Assembly (NCBI RefSeq): GCF_910596095.1
Contig: NC_056553.1
Coordinates: 18,251,725-18,315,724 of the forward strand
DNA length: 64,000 bases
Direction: 5' to 3'
From: Thunnus maccoyii
Lineage: Eukaryota; Chordata; Actinopteri; Scombriformes; Scombridae
This document shows, one piece after another, positions 35,351 to 48,300 of this stretch. Both the position numbers and the translations under genes were made by a program. Within the stretch, counting starts at the first letter, position 1. Each line of letters starts with the position of its first letter. The notes beneath the pieces were generated by a model. It saw only the letters and a program-made list of their open reading frames with translations, was not told the origin of the DNA and did no database searches.

Positions 35351-37477
35351 CGGACAAGAAGAAAACTTTTGGAGGGCTTCTGTTGACAAGGGTGCAATTG
35401 AAATAAAACTATTTTAAAGACAGTAATAAAGTTTATTTGTGTAGGACTTCTCATTAGCAATGTTACAAAGTCCTTTACACAAAACAAACAATAACAATAG
35501 TACAGACAGGCTACATGAATGAAATACACACAGCAGAAACTATTCTCTTTCTCTTCTTCACTCTGTAAGTTTTCATTTGTTCAACAAATCTGTCCTGCTT
35601 ATTATTTGATAGTGAGTGATAGTGATGGAGTCCCCACCTACCTCCTGTCAGACCTGAACTTAGCTTTATGGCACTTACTCACCTTGTTCTCTCCTGACTA
35701 GATGCTTGCTTGTGTTAACTCTTATGTGTATGTTACTTTGGATAAAAGCATCTGCCAAATGACATTGTAATAGTGTTTCATTTGACATCATGGATGGCTT
35801 ACAAAAGAGGGCTACAGGGCACAGGCCCAGTGACCCATGGAAGCTTATATACTTAAGGGCCCATTTAAACCCTCATGTGAGCAGTATTTGGCTCCTCATT
35901 CAGTGTATGCAGCAGCACATCAACATCACTATCATGATGAGAAAACAACACTTCACTGTAATAATGGGTGGCTGTAATCAAATAACACAGGCAACTAAAT
36001 GGCCATCATGACACTTTTGTGTATTGTGTGTGTCTGGGGTTGTACTTGTAGGACAGGGGACCTCTGACGCATCTGTGGCAAGGGGTCCATCATCTCATGA
36101 CCCGTCCATGCTTGACATATAATTCCATTATGTAGCTCCTATAAAACAATCTCATCAGCCACAGTTCCTCTGAAACGCAGGGTTGGATTACCAGGGCCCC
36201 AGGGACATAAGCCACGGGTTCACTCACTGCGTGTCATTTGGTTTATAGTGATTTCATTAACTGCAAATTTGCTCTCCAAATTTTGGATTACGCACCACTC
36301 ACTCTGAAGCTCTGACTTGTAGTTCAGTCCAGTTCATATCTTTATTGTGCCATGAGGGGAAATTCTTTTTTGCAGCGGGCAGCACAAAAACACAAAAACC
36401 TTAAACATGAACACAATAAGACAATTGAAGACATTAAAAGTACTCACGCGTTTTACATAATTCAGAATAAAGGATATAAGTTAAAAGCAAAGTTAACAGC
36501 AACAAGACTGATAAAGACAAGAGGGGCCTCAAGTCATAATCTAGCAAGAAACTGATTGAGCATATTTTTGTATAAAAGTCTAATAGAAATACAGAAAATC
36601 CGGAGGAGGCAATTTACTAGGTTTCAAGGTGACATATAGTGTTGTCATGTGTTGTCTGCAGTGTGCACTTAAAGGGTATTTGGAGGTGAGGGCTTACTTA
36701 AACAATACACAGAGAGCTGGACAAACAGGGGATTTATAGGGGCCCAAAAGCTAATTTTTGCCCCTGAGACCCTACAGAAGATATACTCCAGCCTTGTTGA
36801 CATGGATCTTCCTTGTGGAAAACCCTCCCATGATTATATAATTAAATAATTCACTAACAAAAAAAAGAAAAAAAAGAAAAAAGAAAAATCTGCTACCTAA
36901 ACATGTAATTGCCTGGACTTTGAAAATAACTATGAAAACAGTAGTCACTCTGTATTTTTGAAATTCCATGTCATGCACAGAAAGAAGACATATACCTTAG
37001 ATTGAAACACTTTATAACCTGATTGTGTGTTCTCTGTAAAATGATCTGACACCAGATCCAATCACACAACACAGAAACATCTCTATCCGATAGGATGCCA
37101 AAACTTACAGGTCACATTTAAAATTCTTCAAATCAACACTTTACATGTTTATTACAATAATTGCATAATATTGATGGATGGTGGCTCCTAACACCAGCAT
37201 ATAGCTCACCACATACTTATAAACCTATACTGTTGCTGGGGGAGGGGCTCCTCTAGAAATAAGTTATGTCCACATGGCACTGCATATATTTGTGACATCA
37301 CAAAGCTTGAAGCCAATCATGACTGAAAATGCAAACACTGTACATGCATATTACACAAGTACCAATGTGGAAATGTGAAACTTCCAGCACACAGTAAACA
37401 GTAAAGGTACTTTGGGGGAAAGCAGTTCGAGTGGAGCTTTTGGTGTGGTGGTTATAATCTCTGAAACAACTGTAAAT
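35351..37477. other. Gap between dcaf11 and the THAP gene with no gene seen
   Basis: Contains a fish retroposon tail at about 35731-35763 (TTTGGATAAAAGCATCTGCC) and a piece at about 36330-36460 resembling the common ATCTTTATTGTGCCATGAGG retroposon end in reverse. No exon-like coding sequence recognised. Confidence 0.5.
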
Positions 37478-40400
37478 ATGACAGACTGTGCTGTTTTGGG
37501 ATGCAGACCAGATCCGAGAGCTTCCATTCACTATTTACCAAAGAACCCTGTGCTGAAACAGAAATGGCTGGATTTTATTTACAGACACCGCTTGAGCAGA
37601 CCGTCAAATCCTGTGGGAATCCGCATCTGCGGCTCACATTTTACTAACGACTGTTTCGTGAATTTCTTTCAAAGGTCGATGGGTTTTGCCAAGAAGTTGA
37701 TTCTGAAAGCTGACGCAGTGCCATCCATTTATCCAGGGTACCCAACATGGTTTCAGCATGTGAGTATATGCTTTACTGGCCGAAAGTTTCAAACAAATAT
37801 TTTCCTCCGTGCAACACTGTCTGAGGTGGGGTGGCTTTCCAAAGTGTTCGCTAATAGCAGCTAGCTGCCTGGTGAAGTCTAAATACTGTGTGTTTAACCG
37901 CTCGTTACACAGCTTAGCGAACATATAAGCAATCAAACGTTCGTCTCTTGTGATTTAAATGAGAATACTTTTGATGCAATGACTTGCTTGTGTCACGTCC
38001 CTGTTTAGAAGCGAGCTGTGGATGTGGAGAGGGTTGTGGCTGTATGTTTTGGAACGGTTTCTGCAGCAGACGCGTAGTACGTGGCTGTGACGCAAGCGCG
38101 TTGGTAGTGACGTGATACGTATTGATTAGGACGCTTCTGTAACAAGGCTGTATTTGTTTGGAATAATCTGTATATTGGTATCATGGATGTATTACATGAG
38201 CTCTTATAATCCATCCATGATTGGTGTAGACTGGAAAAACATGACTATTACCCAGGATTTTTTGTTTCAAAAAAGGTGCGCATGTGTTATCCAGTTAATT
38301 CAGTTATTGTAAAATATAGGCTAAATATCGACCCTCTTTCTGTCAGATGAAACGACAACTTTTTTGGGGGGGGGACTGTACCTTTAGTCAGACTTGTTGG
38401 TATGACCTTAAAATTTTTTAAACAGAAAATTTTATACTCAAATCAAACTCAAAAAAAATTATTTAATTTAATTTTTTTGCTGATTAAATGCCTGTCAATA
38501 AAATGTATGTTATCAATCTTATTTCTTTGTAAGCCAAATTCCATATACACGCCAGCAAATTTGCAAAACAGAAACCCAACCTTCTCCCAACCTACTCTTC
38601 ATTTCCTACTTAAAATCCTACCTGGACACACTAAAATACTGCACAAACTCTAAAGCTGTGAAAGCTAGAGCCTTATCTAATGAATATGATTTGTAATTAA
38701 TTTAATTTAATTTTTCTTATGTTTGCTTTTTATTTTTATTTCTTTGTAAATGTAATATGATCTGTCCACTACCTCAAGCATACTTTACATTGCCTTGTTA
38801 CTGTTGTAAGTTCCATTGTGTAAATTAGATTTAAAAAAGAAAACAAAACAGTAACAAGGAAGTGCTCCTAAATAAAACATGTAGTAATAAACAAATCCAG
38901 AAAACTCTTGTAGAGAATAATATTCCCCCAAATCCAAATGTCCGGGTCTTCTATCTATGGTGACTTGAATTGGTAAAAGGCTGATGGATTTTAAAATGAA
39001 AGAAGTTTCATTTAAAATTTTACACAGAGTTTAGCATGTAATGGATCATGTTCTGGAAAGGTTTAAACTGAATATTAATTATTCTAGTGATGGTCCAAAC
39101 AAAGAAACAAATTTTCACTTATTTTTTCCATTGTATGTATTCTAAAATAGGAATTTATGATTGATACACAAAACTCTCTATCTAGAAAAACAGGTCAGAT
39201 GGTCATGCTTTATGATAGTGGTATTTTAAGTTATTTTGAAAATAACTCAGGAGACAAAAATGTTAACTTTTTAATACAACTGTTTATAACTTTTGGCAAA
39301 TTCTATATACATAAAATGAAATGGATCAATGAAAAAAACAAAACAAATTTGACCTAATTTCTAATTGATATTAAGCTCTGTTACTTTTCTCTTGTCAAGC
39401 TGAAAAACAGAAAAGCAACAAAGACACAAACAATATTTGAAACATATACAATTATCCACTAATGTTACTTACTTACTTATATACTTAATTAATTAATTAA
39501 TTAATTAATGTCATTAATTTGTACCCTTTTATTTATGTATTTATTTTTCCCTCCTCCTGTGTATTATTCTGCTTTCATTGAATTTAAAAAGTTTCTTGCA
39601 TAATCCCTCTACCAAATGTTTTTTTTTTTGTCATAACTGAACTTCCCTGCACTTTGTTTCCTCTTTTTTCTTCTTTAAACTTGTTGCCAATAAAGTTGAA
39701 AAAAAAAAAAACAAGGCTGCGTTGAACCCTGAAACTCACATACAAAATTGGGCTCACTTATCCTTGTCTGCATAATAGATCCTTTAGGTCTGGCATTATA
39801 CACATCAAGCATACAGATCTGCTCACTTTTTTTTTTTTTTTTTTAAATACTTTTAAAATTCGAAGTAAACCATGTTGTACAAGTTAGCCAGTAACAGTTT
39901 TCTGTGAAGGCTGCACTGAAGTATGCTTCCACAGCCATGCTATGTCTGTGCAATCTGTTTACCACAAACTGATAAATAATAAAAGTGGGTGAAAATGGAC
40001 AAAAGGTTAAAATGTCTTCAGTGTAACATCTATATTTACTATAAATGTAACCACATTATTGTTTTGTCTTTGTCTTTAATGAAGGGGGCAGCTGCATTAT
40101 GTTTACAAAGAGCAGATGTGGCCTGTCAGTGCAACTCAGTGGTCGTGCATGAAATTGGCCTCCAGTGCAATCTTCCTGTGATCAGGACGAGGACTGTGGG
40201 GACCCAGCTGTCAGACCGGAGACTGATATACAGGAGAAAGCTGGGTGTGTGTCTCTCTAATGAATGATGCTTGCTCTGCTTTTAAATATGCTTACAAACA
40301 TCCCACAATATTCAGTGGAATATAATGAGTTAATGTGTTCAACGTGTGTGTCTATCACAGGTGTCCAGATTAAGCTACTCACAGCAGGTGCTGCCGTTGG

Positions 40401-40593
40401 TACAGAAGAAACTACACTAGCAGAACAATATGTTGGAGGTTTGATTTCAACCTATGAGAGACCTCCTCCATCTCCTCCTCCTGATTGGTCACAGCCTGAA
40501 ATTGAAGATGACGATCAATGCGTGACTGTGGTAACTCATCTTTTGTTACAAGTCTGTCTTTCTCTCTCTCTCTCTCATGGAAGAATCAAGTAG
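37478..40593 (+). CDS. THAP domain-containing protein, probable 3-exon gene
   Basis: Exon A, 37478-37759, encodes a THAP zinc-coordinating DNA-binding domain at the N-terminus: MTDCAVLGC supplies the first two cysteines, CGSHF the last Cys/His pair, and AVPSIYPG the C-terminal AVPxI box. A GT donor follows in phase 0. Exon B, 40085-40244, and exon C, 40361-40593, join in frame and read through VQCNLP-like and TVGTQLS motifs to KLGVQIKLL, a pattern I recall from fish THAP proteins, then an acidic, Pro-rich tail. The model gives 224 aa. An in-frame ATG at 37412 is possible, but MTDC is the usual kind of THAP start. The 3' end is uncertain because a GT donor at 40532 could lead to another exon. 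Function and orthology are unknown; THAP proteins are usually transcription regulators or domesticated P-element-related proteins. Confidence 0.65.
38940..39711 (+). mobile_element. 5'-truncated L1/Tx1-like LINE tail with poly(A)
   Basis: Frames resemble the end of an L1/Tx1 ORF2 (SFKILHRVYHVMDHVLERFK near 39010; LIQLFITFGKFYIHKMKW near 39270-39330). They are followed by AATAAA at 39689-39694 and a run of A at 39699-39711. The layout is that of a 5'-truncated retroposon copy. It lies in intron 1 of the THAP gene in the same orientation, so its poly(A) signal could affect that transcript. Confidence 0.7.
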
Positions 40594-42166
40594 TGTTGTC
40601 GCCACAATAGTCCAGGAATGGATGAGCGTGAGCATTTCAATGCACTTCTTTTAGAGACGATGAAGTTTTGCTCTTGTTAATCAATATACATCATGGGATA
40701 GTCATTAAGCAGACACCGCATTGCTTTTTGTCTACTCCACTGAATTACTAAGAGGAATTACTTTCTTTAATCAAGTTGCTTTGGTTAACCAAAGTGACGT
40801 TTATGGCACAGCTACTTCTGTAATGTTCATCTCCTTAGTCTTGGGCCATCACTGTAATTTCACAGATCTTGCTCTCTTTATAATTATGGTTAAGTGTCAT
40901 GATTAAGTTTTTCATTTAAATGAAAAGAAGACTTTTTTCTTTATTTTTATTTTTAACATAACAAGATACTGCAGGAATTATTTTTTCTCATGGTAGGAGC
41001 TGTGTTGATACTTTTGTTAACCAAAGCGGCTCTGTAGGACAGAGAACTTTTGTTGTGAGTTGCAGAGTAGACTAAATTCTTCAGTGTCTGCATTATAATT
41101 ACAATTTCATGTATGTTGCTTAACAAGAGCGTGCTGCCAAAAAAGACACCATTTAATTTACTACTTCTGTAGTATACCACTGGCAACACTGCTTTTAACT
41201 TGTCTCATTATAATGAGAAAATTATTGTTATTGTAAAAAAGTTTTGCCAACTTAATAAGATTATTTCCTCATTATAACTCGATGCCTTGTCATGATAACA
41301 CGGCACATTTCTTGTTATAGCAAAAAGGAAATAATTTGAATTTTTTGGTAACAATGGCAGTTCTGCACTGCTGTATTTAAGGGTGTGAGTGAAATTTTGG
41401 TCTTGTCTAGAAATATGCATGGAATTGCTATAAGCATGCAGGCGCTGTGAAGGAGTTTGTCAACGTTGTTGCTCTATAGGAGAGAGATTACACTGGGATA
41501 GAGCCACTTCATATATATTTATATATATATATATATAAGTTATCATAATCGATCATTTTTCAATGAACATTCCCCAGTGTCAGCCTCTCAAATGTGAGAA
41601 TTTGCTGCTTTTCTTTATCTGGTCATGTGATAAGTAATAGCTTTACCCTTTTCTGACATTTTATAGACTACAATTTATTGAATAAATTAATTGCAAGTTG
41701 CAGCCCTAAAAATATAAACATGTTACAGGTGAAGTAACTTCCAACTTCCAAAGCGTTGGAAATTAGTCTTGTGATTATGTTATTCAGAGGTAGATGCCAT
41801 GGTATGTAAGAAAGCTGCCAGGTTTCATCATTACTCATTGCATGAGTATTCATTGTTATTCTGACACTGTCCATGTTACAACCAAAAAATATATAACTGT
41901 AGGAACACAAAATGTCTAGTTAGATTACAACAGCATGAAAAACGTTACGTTTCAAACTCAAATGTCTTGTGATTCAGGCTCAGTTTGAGTTGTGCACATG
42001 CATAAAGTCTTACTTACCCCTCACAGTCATCTTGATATCATAAGATTTTGCATTTTCTAAGATGTGATAATTCTTTAGCCTACTTTTGGGGGAAAAAACC
42101 CAAAACAATACAGCCAAAAAACTGTTGTAACTTGTTGCTCTAGTGGTAATTCAATAAATATAAACT
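40594..42166. other. Gap between the THAP gene and thtpa with no gene seen
   Basis: AT-rich DNA with a short TA run at about 41511-41536 and no recognisable coding exon. The AATAAA-type hexamers near 42150 and 42366 could serve the 3' ends of the flanking transcripts. Confidence 0.5.
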
Positions 42167-42191
42167 AGCCCTGTAACACTATTACAGGGCT
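42167..42191. repeat. Perfect 10-bp hairpin
   Basis: AGCCCTGTAA and TTACAGGGCT are exact inverted repeats separated by five bases (CACTA). It lies between the THAP gene and thtpa, about 280 bp downstream of the thtpa stop codon. No known RNA family is recognised; it may be the core of a small palindromic element. Confidence 0.6.
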
Positions 42192-42471
42192 TTTCTGATT
42201 CAGTGGAAAAACTACAGTATTTCCAAGTTGATCTCTGTGGTGCAGCCTTACTATTAGTGTGGTAAGGACATCTACAGATCACACAATCCACAAGTGAGGA
42301 CAGTTAAACATTTATCTCTGTTCAGCATTAAGACTCTTTAAAATTGCACACAATTGTTTTCTTTCAATAAAATTAATTAAGCTTTTGTAATAAATAATAC
42401 AGCAGTTTTACAGATATGATTATGTACATGTCAAAAACCATTAATCTGTCACAGATAGAGTATTATATCTT

Positions 42472-43526
42472 TTACAAAACATGTTCACTCAGTAGTTTTT
42501 CATAGTGCTCTGGGCGATTTCTTTTAAGGTAAATATTCATTTTTCCCTCAACTCGTTGATGTCCAGTCAGACCTGTGAAGAAGAAGTAAAAAAGCAGGTC
42601 ACAGAACTGCCAACTGATATCCTACTTGATGAATAGAAAACATGATATTGAATGTATTAAAGCTCACCCAGCTTCTGAGCTGTTCTTTCAATCTTCTCCA
42701 GGGCAGACTGCTCATCTCCTCCCTCTGGTACTAGGACCTCTATCTCTCCCACATGGTAGCCAAAGTCAGCTTGGTCTAGATCTATCTGCACCCCCTCCTC
42801 CTCTAAAGTGAATGACCGCCGCACTGTTGTAAACTCGGCAAAGCAGACCAGATTCATTTTACTCAGCCAAGACTCATCCTCCTGTGATGAGATTTTCTCT
42901 GCTGTTTCACTGTCCGTGTCCTCTTTGATGACCTCTTTCACTCTCTGCTGAATATCGGGCAGATTGGTTATCTCCTTGTAGCGGGTACACAGCGCAGCCG
43001 CTTTAGATTGTTCCCCACTTGTCTCCTCTGTTCTGTTGACTGTTGTTGTCGGGCACTTGAGCTCCCAGCATCCTTTACGTTTACGCAGCCACATGTCTTT
43101 CAAAGTGAGGTCAAACACTGGCGTGTCAAAGTACTGGTCATGAAACTGCCGTTGACCAACACACACTGCTGAGAATAAGAAGTGGGAGGAAGAGAGAAAG
43201 ATGATAAAAAGAGCAACTTTTACATAAAAATGACTTTCAGCTCAGATATCCTAATGAGGCTGATAAAAATAATTAAGCGTCATTATTAACAAGAGACAGA
43301 TGGCCAGTGTCACCACAGTTACAGAGCAGTTAGTGTCATTAAATGTTTGAAAAGCGTTTCAGTGACCATTTGTAAGTCAGCGTGGATCACAGCATCAGCT
43401 AAATGCTTCAATTCTAAATTTATCCATGCGTAAATAGAGACAGAATGAACACGTACCCCCCATCTCCTCCAGTGTTTTCAGAGTGTCAGCGCTGCATAAA
43501 AACTTTCTCTCCACTTCCACACTCAT
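42472..43526 (-). CDS. thtpa: Thiamine triphosphatase, CYTH family, 3 exons
   Basis: Minus-strand exons 43457-43526, 42668-43168 and 42472-42572 join in phase to give 223 aa (human THTPA is 230). The enzyme hydrolyses thiamine triphosphate to the diphosphate in the cytosol using Mg2+. It is a CYTH fold protein: the signature ExExK is EVERK at residues 4-8. Further barrel strands carry QYFDTP, WLRKRKGCWELK, VQIDLDQADFGY and GEIEVLV, with alternating acidic and basic residues typical of the active-site tunnel, and the C-terminus has YLKRNRPEHYEKLL. Exon 2 begins at a tandem CAGCAG acceptor, so use of the second AG would shorten the protein by one residue. It is head-to-head with zfhx2, 1.8 kb apart. 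Confidence 0.93.
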
Positions 43527-43911
43527 CTGAAATGACACAGTCAGATCAACACCATCAATACTTAATGACTACAAATACACTGTGATTCACCTACAACCTA
43601 CTTTAAGACTGATAGAAATAATTATGGTAAGTAACCTAATCAGCTGATGTAATTTTTAGCCATAGAATGATTTTTTTTCCACATTTATTCAGCACTTTCC
43701 AAAATTACAAACTGCCTCAACATATATTTAAACCATCTAGGATTTGATGTGGTTCATTTTTACTGCAATAATTGTTTTTTAATAGCTGTATTTTCAATCC
43801 CTTATATTATTTTAATATTACTTATTATTACTAATTATTACTTAAAATGCTTCTTTTTTTCTAGACTGTGTCTATTCTAGATATCTATCTATTTTATTTT
43901 TACCTAATAAT

Positions 43912-44200
43912 AGAAATTAACTAAAGTACAATACCCAAACAGCTCTATACTTTTGCACAGTTTTAAGTTACTGTATTTTACTTGAGCACTTCAACTTTGT
44001 GCTTTGTAGTTTTCTACATTACAATTTAGAGTGAATTAGAACAATTAGAACATTTAACAGCTTCAGTTACTTTGTAGGTGAATATATCTTATAAAATCTA
44101 ATGTATCAAATGAAACATTTTTATCTTTGATACTTAAGTACATTATGCTCAGAATACTTCACTTTTACAAAAGTAAAATATCAAAATACTTCCTCCACCG
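43912..44200. mobile_element. hAT-like MITE fragment, reverse orientation
   Basis: Contains TTACTTGAGCACTT, CTTCAGTTACTTTGTAGGTGA and ends TACTTCCTCCACC, resembling the ends and interior of the two longer copies at 15943 and 59067 in reverse complement. It is shorter and more diverged. Confidence 0.5.
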
Positions 44201-45351
44201 TATTGCATTTAACTTAGCCTGTATCTTCTCCGGGTTCTTAAGTTTTGATCTTGTGGTGCTTGGTTTTTATTGTTATTTTTTATAAACAGTCTGTCAATGC
44301 TGATGGATTGTTATTATTGTATTTAACTATATTACAGTACAGTAACGTTAGCTGCTGCTGCTGTCGCACCTGTCTTACTGTTAACGGTCAAAGAGTCGAG
44401 TCATTCAGTGAAACTGCTGCTGCTGCAGATCATGCATGAACTACAATTGGAAAAACACCAAAATGAAGCGCAGAGCGTTTAAAACACACCATGCACGTAT
44501 AAAACCGCACCCTCACACACCTTCCAAAGTCACGTCCTTAAATCCAGACAAATCGGCATGAAAGATTGAGCGGCAGAGCAATCCGAGCAGCTCCTACACG
44601 TCAGCAAAGTTCATTTTGCACAGGCGCAATTAAAGACACCTATTAGGGTATTCAGGGACATCACATCCTGTCCCAGTAACGCAGGGGCATACAGATGGTG
44701 CAGTTTTTAATCCCCCCCTCTGCTGCATAAATATTTATTCCACATACTCGACTGTTGATGTGCGCCACACCTATCATTTGATTGAGAACAGGACATATAA
44801 ATCAGGCGGATGGTGCTGAGTGAAGCCTCTTGCGGTCACATCTCTATTATTCATCATTAATTAACTCGTCACACTCGATCCAAGTTGGCAGAATGGGGAC
44901 TCGTTTATTTATTCACCTTTAATGTAAGAATGAGGAAGGATTTGGCTATTAGGAAGGATTCCGATCAATCTAATCATCGACATACTTTTTTTCTTTTTCT
45001 TTTAAAGAAAATGATCTATGAAGCATTTATCTCTTGTCTTATCTATATTGCTCAATAAGTAATCGGCGCTCCAGCAGACATTAATAATCTCTAATATCTG
45101 CGGGGTTACATAAGGGATTTGATAGCCGTGTCTGTCCCTTCTGAATGTCAGCAATCAGCCTTGGGGGGAGCTGTGGTCTGTTTACTAGAGGGAAGAGGGG
45201 AAGGAGAGAGGGATAGGGCGAATGAAGGGAGGGGGAGAACCGGAGAGAGAGAGAGGGAGAGAGAGGGAGAGGGAGGGCAGGCAAGAAAACTTTTCACTTC
45301 TGAGGAGCCACAGAGGAAGCGTGTGTGTGTGTGCGTGCTGGAGCGGCGACC
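44201..45351. promoter_or_regulatory. Shared upstream region of thtpa and zfhx2
   Basis: The intergenic interval between the two divergent genes. It becomes GC-richer towards 45351, contains a GA-rich run at 45243-45277 and has no protein-coding frame of note. The zfhx2 5' UTR and core promoter must lie near its right end, since the first coding exon starts at 45352. Confidence 0.5.
45243..45277. repeat. (GA)n-rich tract near the zfhx2 transcription start
   Basis: GA/GGGA purine run about 75 bp upstream of the zfhx2 ATG, probably in its promoter or 5' UTR. Confidence 0.85.
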
Positions 45352-48300
45352 ATGCAGGTAAAAAACGCATTAGCTAATTGCTCCGAACTTAATTAAACGA
45401 CAGTCGCGAATTAATTGTGCTGATTTGAGCGTGGTGGGGGGGGAGAGGAGAGTGGCCTGCGACTGATAGAGGATCGAGCAAAACGACGGATTGTGCCCCA
45501 TACTAATCCGATCCCTTATAGAAATCCAGCATTAAATCCCAAACTTTTTTCCTGCCTCTCGTCTCTCTTTCGCCTGCTCTCCTTTACCTCACACACCACC
45601 CCCCATCGTCGAGGCGACCGCGGCGCACGTACTCGCCGCTTTTGCGCTTAATTCTTTCGCCAATTACGGCGTGAAGCAGTTAAAAATGAGAGTTTAAATG
45701 GCCATGTGTTGCACCGTAAGTGTTAAAGGTATGGATTTGAGCGCTAGGACGCGTCAAAACGGGGTCTGCTGGGCGGCGAGGGAGGAGAAGGAGGAGGAGG
45801 GGTGCGAGTGTTTTCCAACACATCTGTAAACGGAGCCCACGTTCATTAATTAAATGGCTTTACTCCGGCTAGGCCTCAATTTGCGCTGTTGAGCAGCAGG
45901 CGGCGGGCGGTGCAACACTAGATGCCCGATTGGCAGCCCACAATCACAGGGGTAAGGAAACAACTCGAGGCCGAGGTCTTTTGATCTGAAGCCTAGGGAG
46001 TGTATTTTCTCTCCTGGGTGAACTCAGTCGGTGTTTTGAAGCTGCAGTTCCCACCTGGAGCAGGCAGAGTTTGTAGGGGAACGGAGACTAGCCAGTTGGA
46101 GACAGTTTGAGGAGCGGTTAATTATCTCTGCTTGCTAACAGGCTAGCTAGCAAAGTGACACGACTGTTAATGGCTTTACCCCCTTTTTGGTTTGTTAATG
46201 TAACGACCGTCCAGCCTTAACCGTCCGACTACTCTGTCTTTTGCAGTTTCGGAGAAGTGTCTGGTTATCTCTGCTGAATTATTTCCAGTAAACTAACAGC
46301 TAACCAGCATTTCCAGAGACACCACTGTAATGCGACGGTACAGGGGGGCTCCTCAACCTAGCTTGCGAGCTAATTGATTCATCTCTGGTCGGCATAGCTA
46401 ATTAGACTGCTCATTAATTAGCCAACTATAAGCAGAGATACGTCAGTCTAGTTATATCTTGGGGTTTAATTATGAACCTCGTGGTGAGCAGCTTTTAAAC
46501 ACGATATACTCTGCAGATATAGACTTGTTGTCGAAACATTATCTGGTCATATAACCCCGCTAGCTTGCTAATTGGCATGACGAGGAAGTGAGGACTGGAG
46601 CTGTGTAGGTATTTCTCCTCATGGGCATGTATTTGCTGTCTTGGTTGCCTCATGAATCATGAATGCTTCAAGAAAAATACATCGAAGCTGTGTGCTAAAA
46701 TCTAAACTAATGGTCTGATTGGACTTCCTTAAAACTGCATGGGAATAACAGTTATTTCATCATATGTGTCGAGCTAATGCAGTATGACCACAGATCATAT
46801 TTAATACATTAGCCACATGTTTTTTGCGTTGGTCAAAACTGGGGGGAATTAGTAGCTCTAGAAACAGTATACTCATAGATTGTTAGGCAGCACATGTTAT
46901 GATTTGCATTGTTTTTTTTTTGTTGTTGTTGTTTTTTTTTTTTTGGAGTGTTACTCTTGAATATTCTGCATTTTAATATATGGTATCTTCACATGTAATA
47001 TCAGGGCAGGTTGTTGAAAGCTAAATGGGTTGCAAAGAGGTAAGAAATAATCTTTTATCTGGAAGAACCCATTTGGAGTTTACAACAGTGCCATATAGAA
47101 CCTGCTTGAAAGCATTAGGTGACCACTTCCTTTTACATTTCAAAGGTGCCATTTAAATAATTGCATCATTGTGCAATTTGGTACAGCCATTGCAGGCAAA
47201 ATAGTTTTGAACCTCCCTACAAAACATGGATAATGTTGAAAAAGAAGTCAGAAATGCAACTTCAAAGACCTGTAAGAAGGTGATACAGATCTAGGGTCAG
47301 TTTTACCGTTAAAGGATGTGACCTGCCTATTGTAGTGGGCATGTATTTGGCTTGTGATTGTGAGTTCAGATTGTTAAACACAACACTGCATGATGGATAC
47401 AGGTCTACTGTAAGATGCATAAACAATAACTAATTATATAATTTTATCTCAGTGGATTGTAGCTCACCTCTTTATCTCATATTGCATTCCTTCCCAAAAA
47501 TGTTATTTTTTCCCCCCTTTCTCCTGTCTGTGAAATTCTTTTTACAGCATTTACGATAAATATAAACAGCACCAGAAATGTTGTTAGTGAGTAGGATTCT
47601 CTAACAGCCATTTTTTTTCTTTTAGGAGGAGTCTGGAGAGAAGGTGAGCAGTGAAAGCAATGGAGCAGCAGAGTGGCTGTGCCCCCTGTGCCAAAAAGGG
47701 CAACCAGACAGATCCTCCCTGTCTCTACATCTCACTGAGCAACACAGCGTACTTCCAACTTGTGTCGACAGACTGCTGGACATTGTAAGTATGGCTGTGC
47801 AATATAGACAAAACATATCATAAGATTGTCAGGGTAGTAATCTGTGTCTGTCACATGGGTTGTTTTTTTCCCTCCACACTGGTTTTACTCCCTGAAGGGT
47901 AAAACCTGTTTACTTTGATACATAAATTATGTGCATCATATCTGATTAGCCCACTTGTTGCTGGCTGATATACAGCGTTTGGGCAGAATAACACCCTTTA
48001 ACGCAAAGCTTTAGCCCTGAGGTAAATACTAGTTTGGTGTAGTTTATTAAGTTTGTTTATTTATTGCATTAGACTCTCTGAGATGCTGACTCAACTTTAT
48101 TGCCCTCCATTTTTGAAGCAGTAAAGTTACAAAAGGCTTGAGAGTTGATGCCTGACCTACTGGGGTATTGGTAACAAATACTGCAAAATGATGTGATGTG
48201 GCAAGTAGAGAAGTAAAAAAATCATGATAACAGATGATAAAATGGAGGTAAACTGCTTCAGCAAAGAGGAAAAGTAGCCACAGGTAGGCTTGGAGCAACA

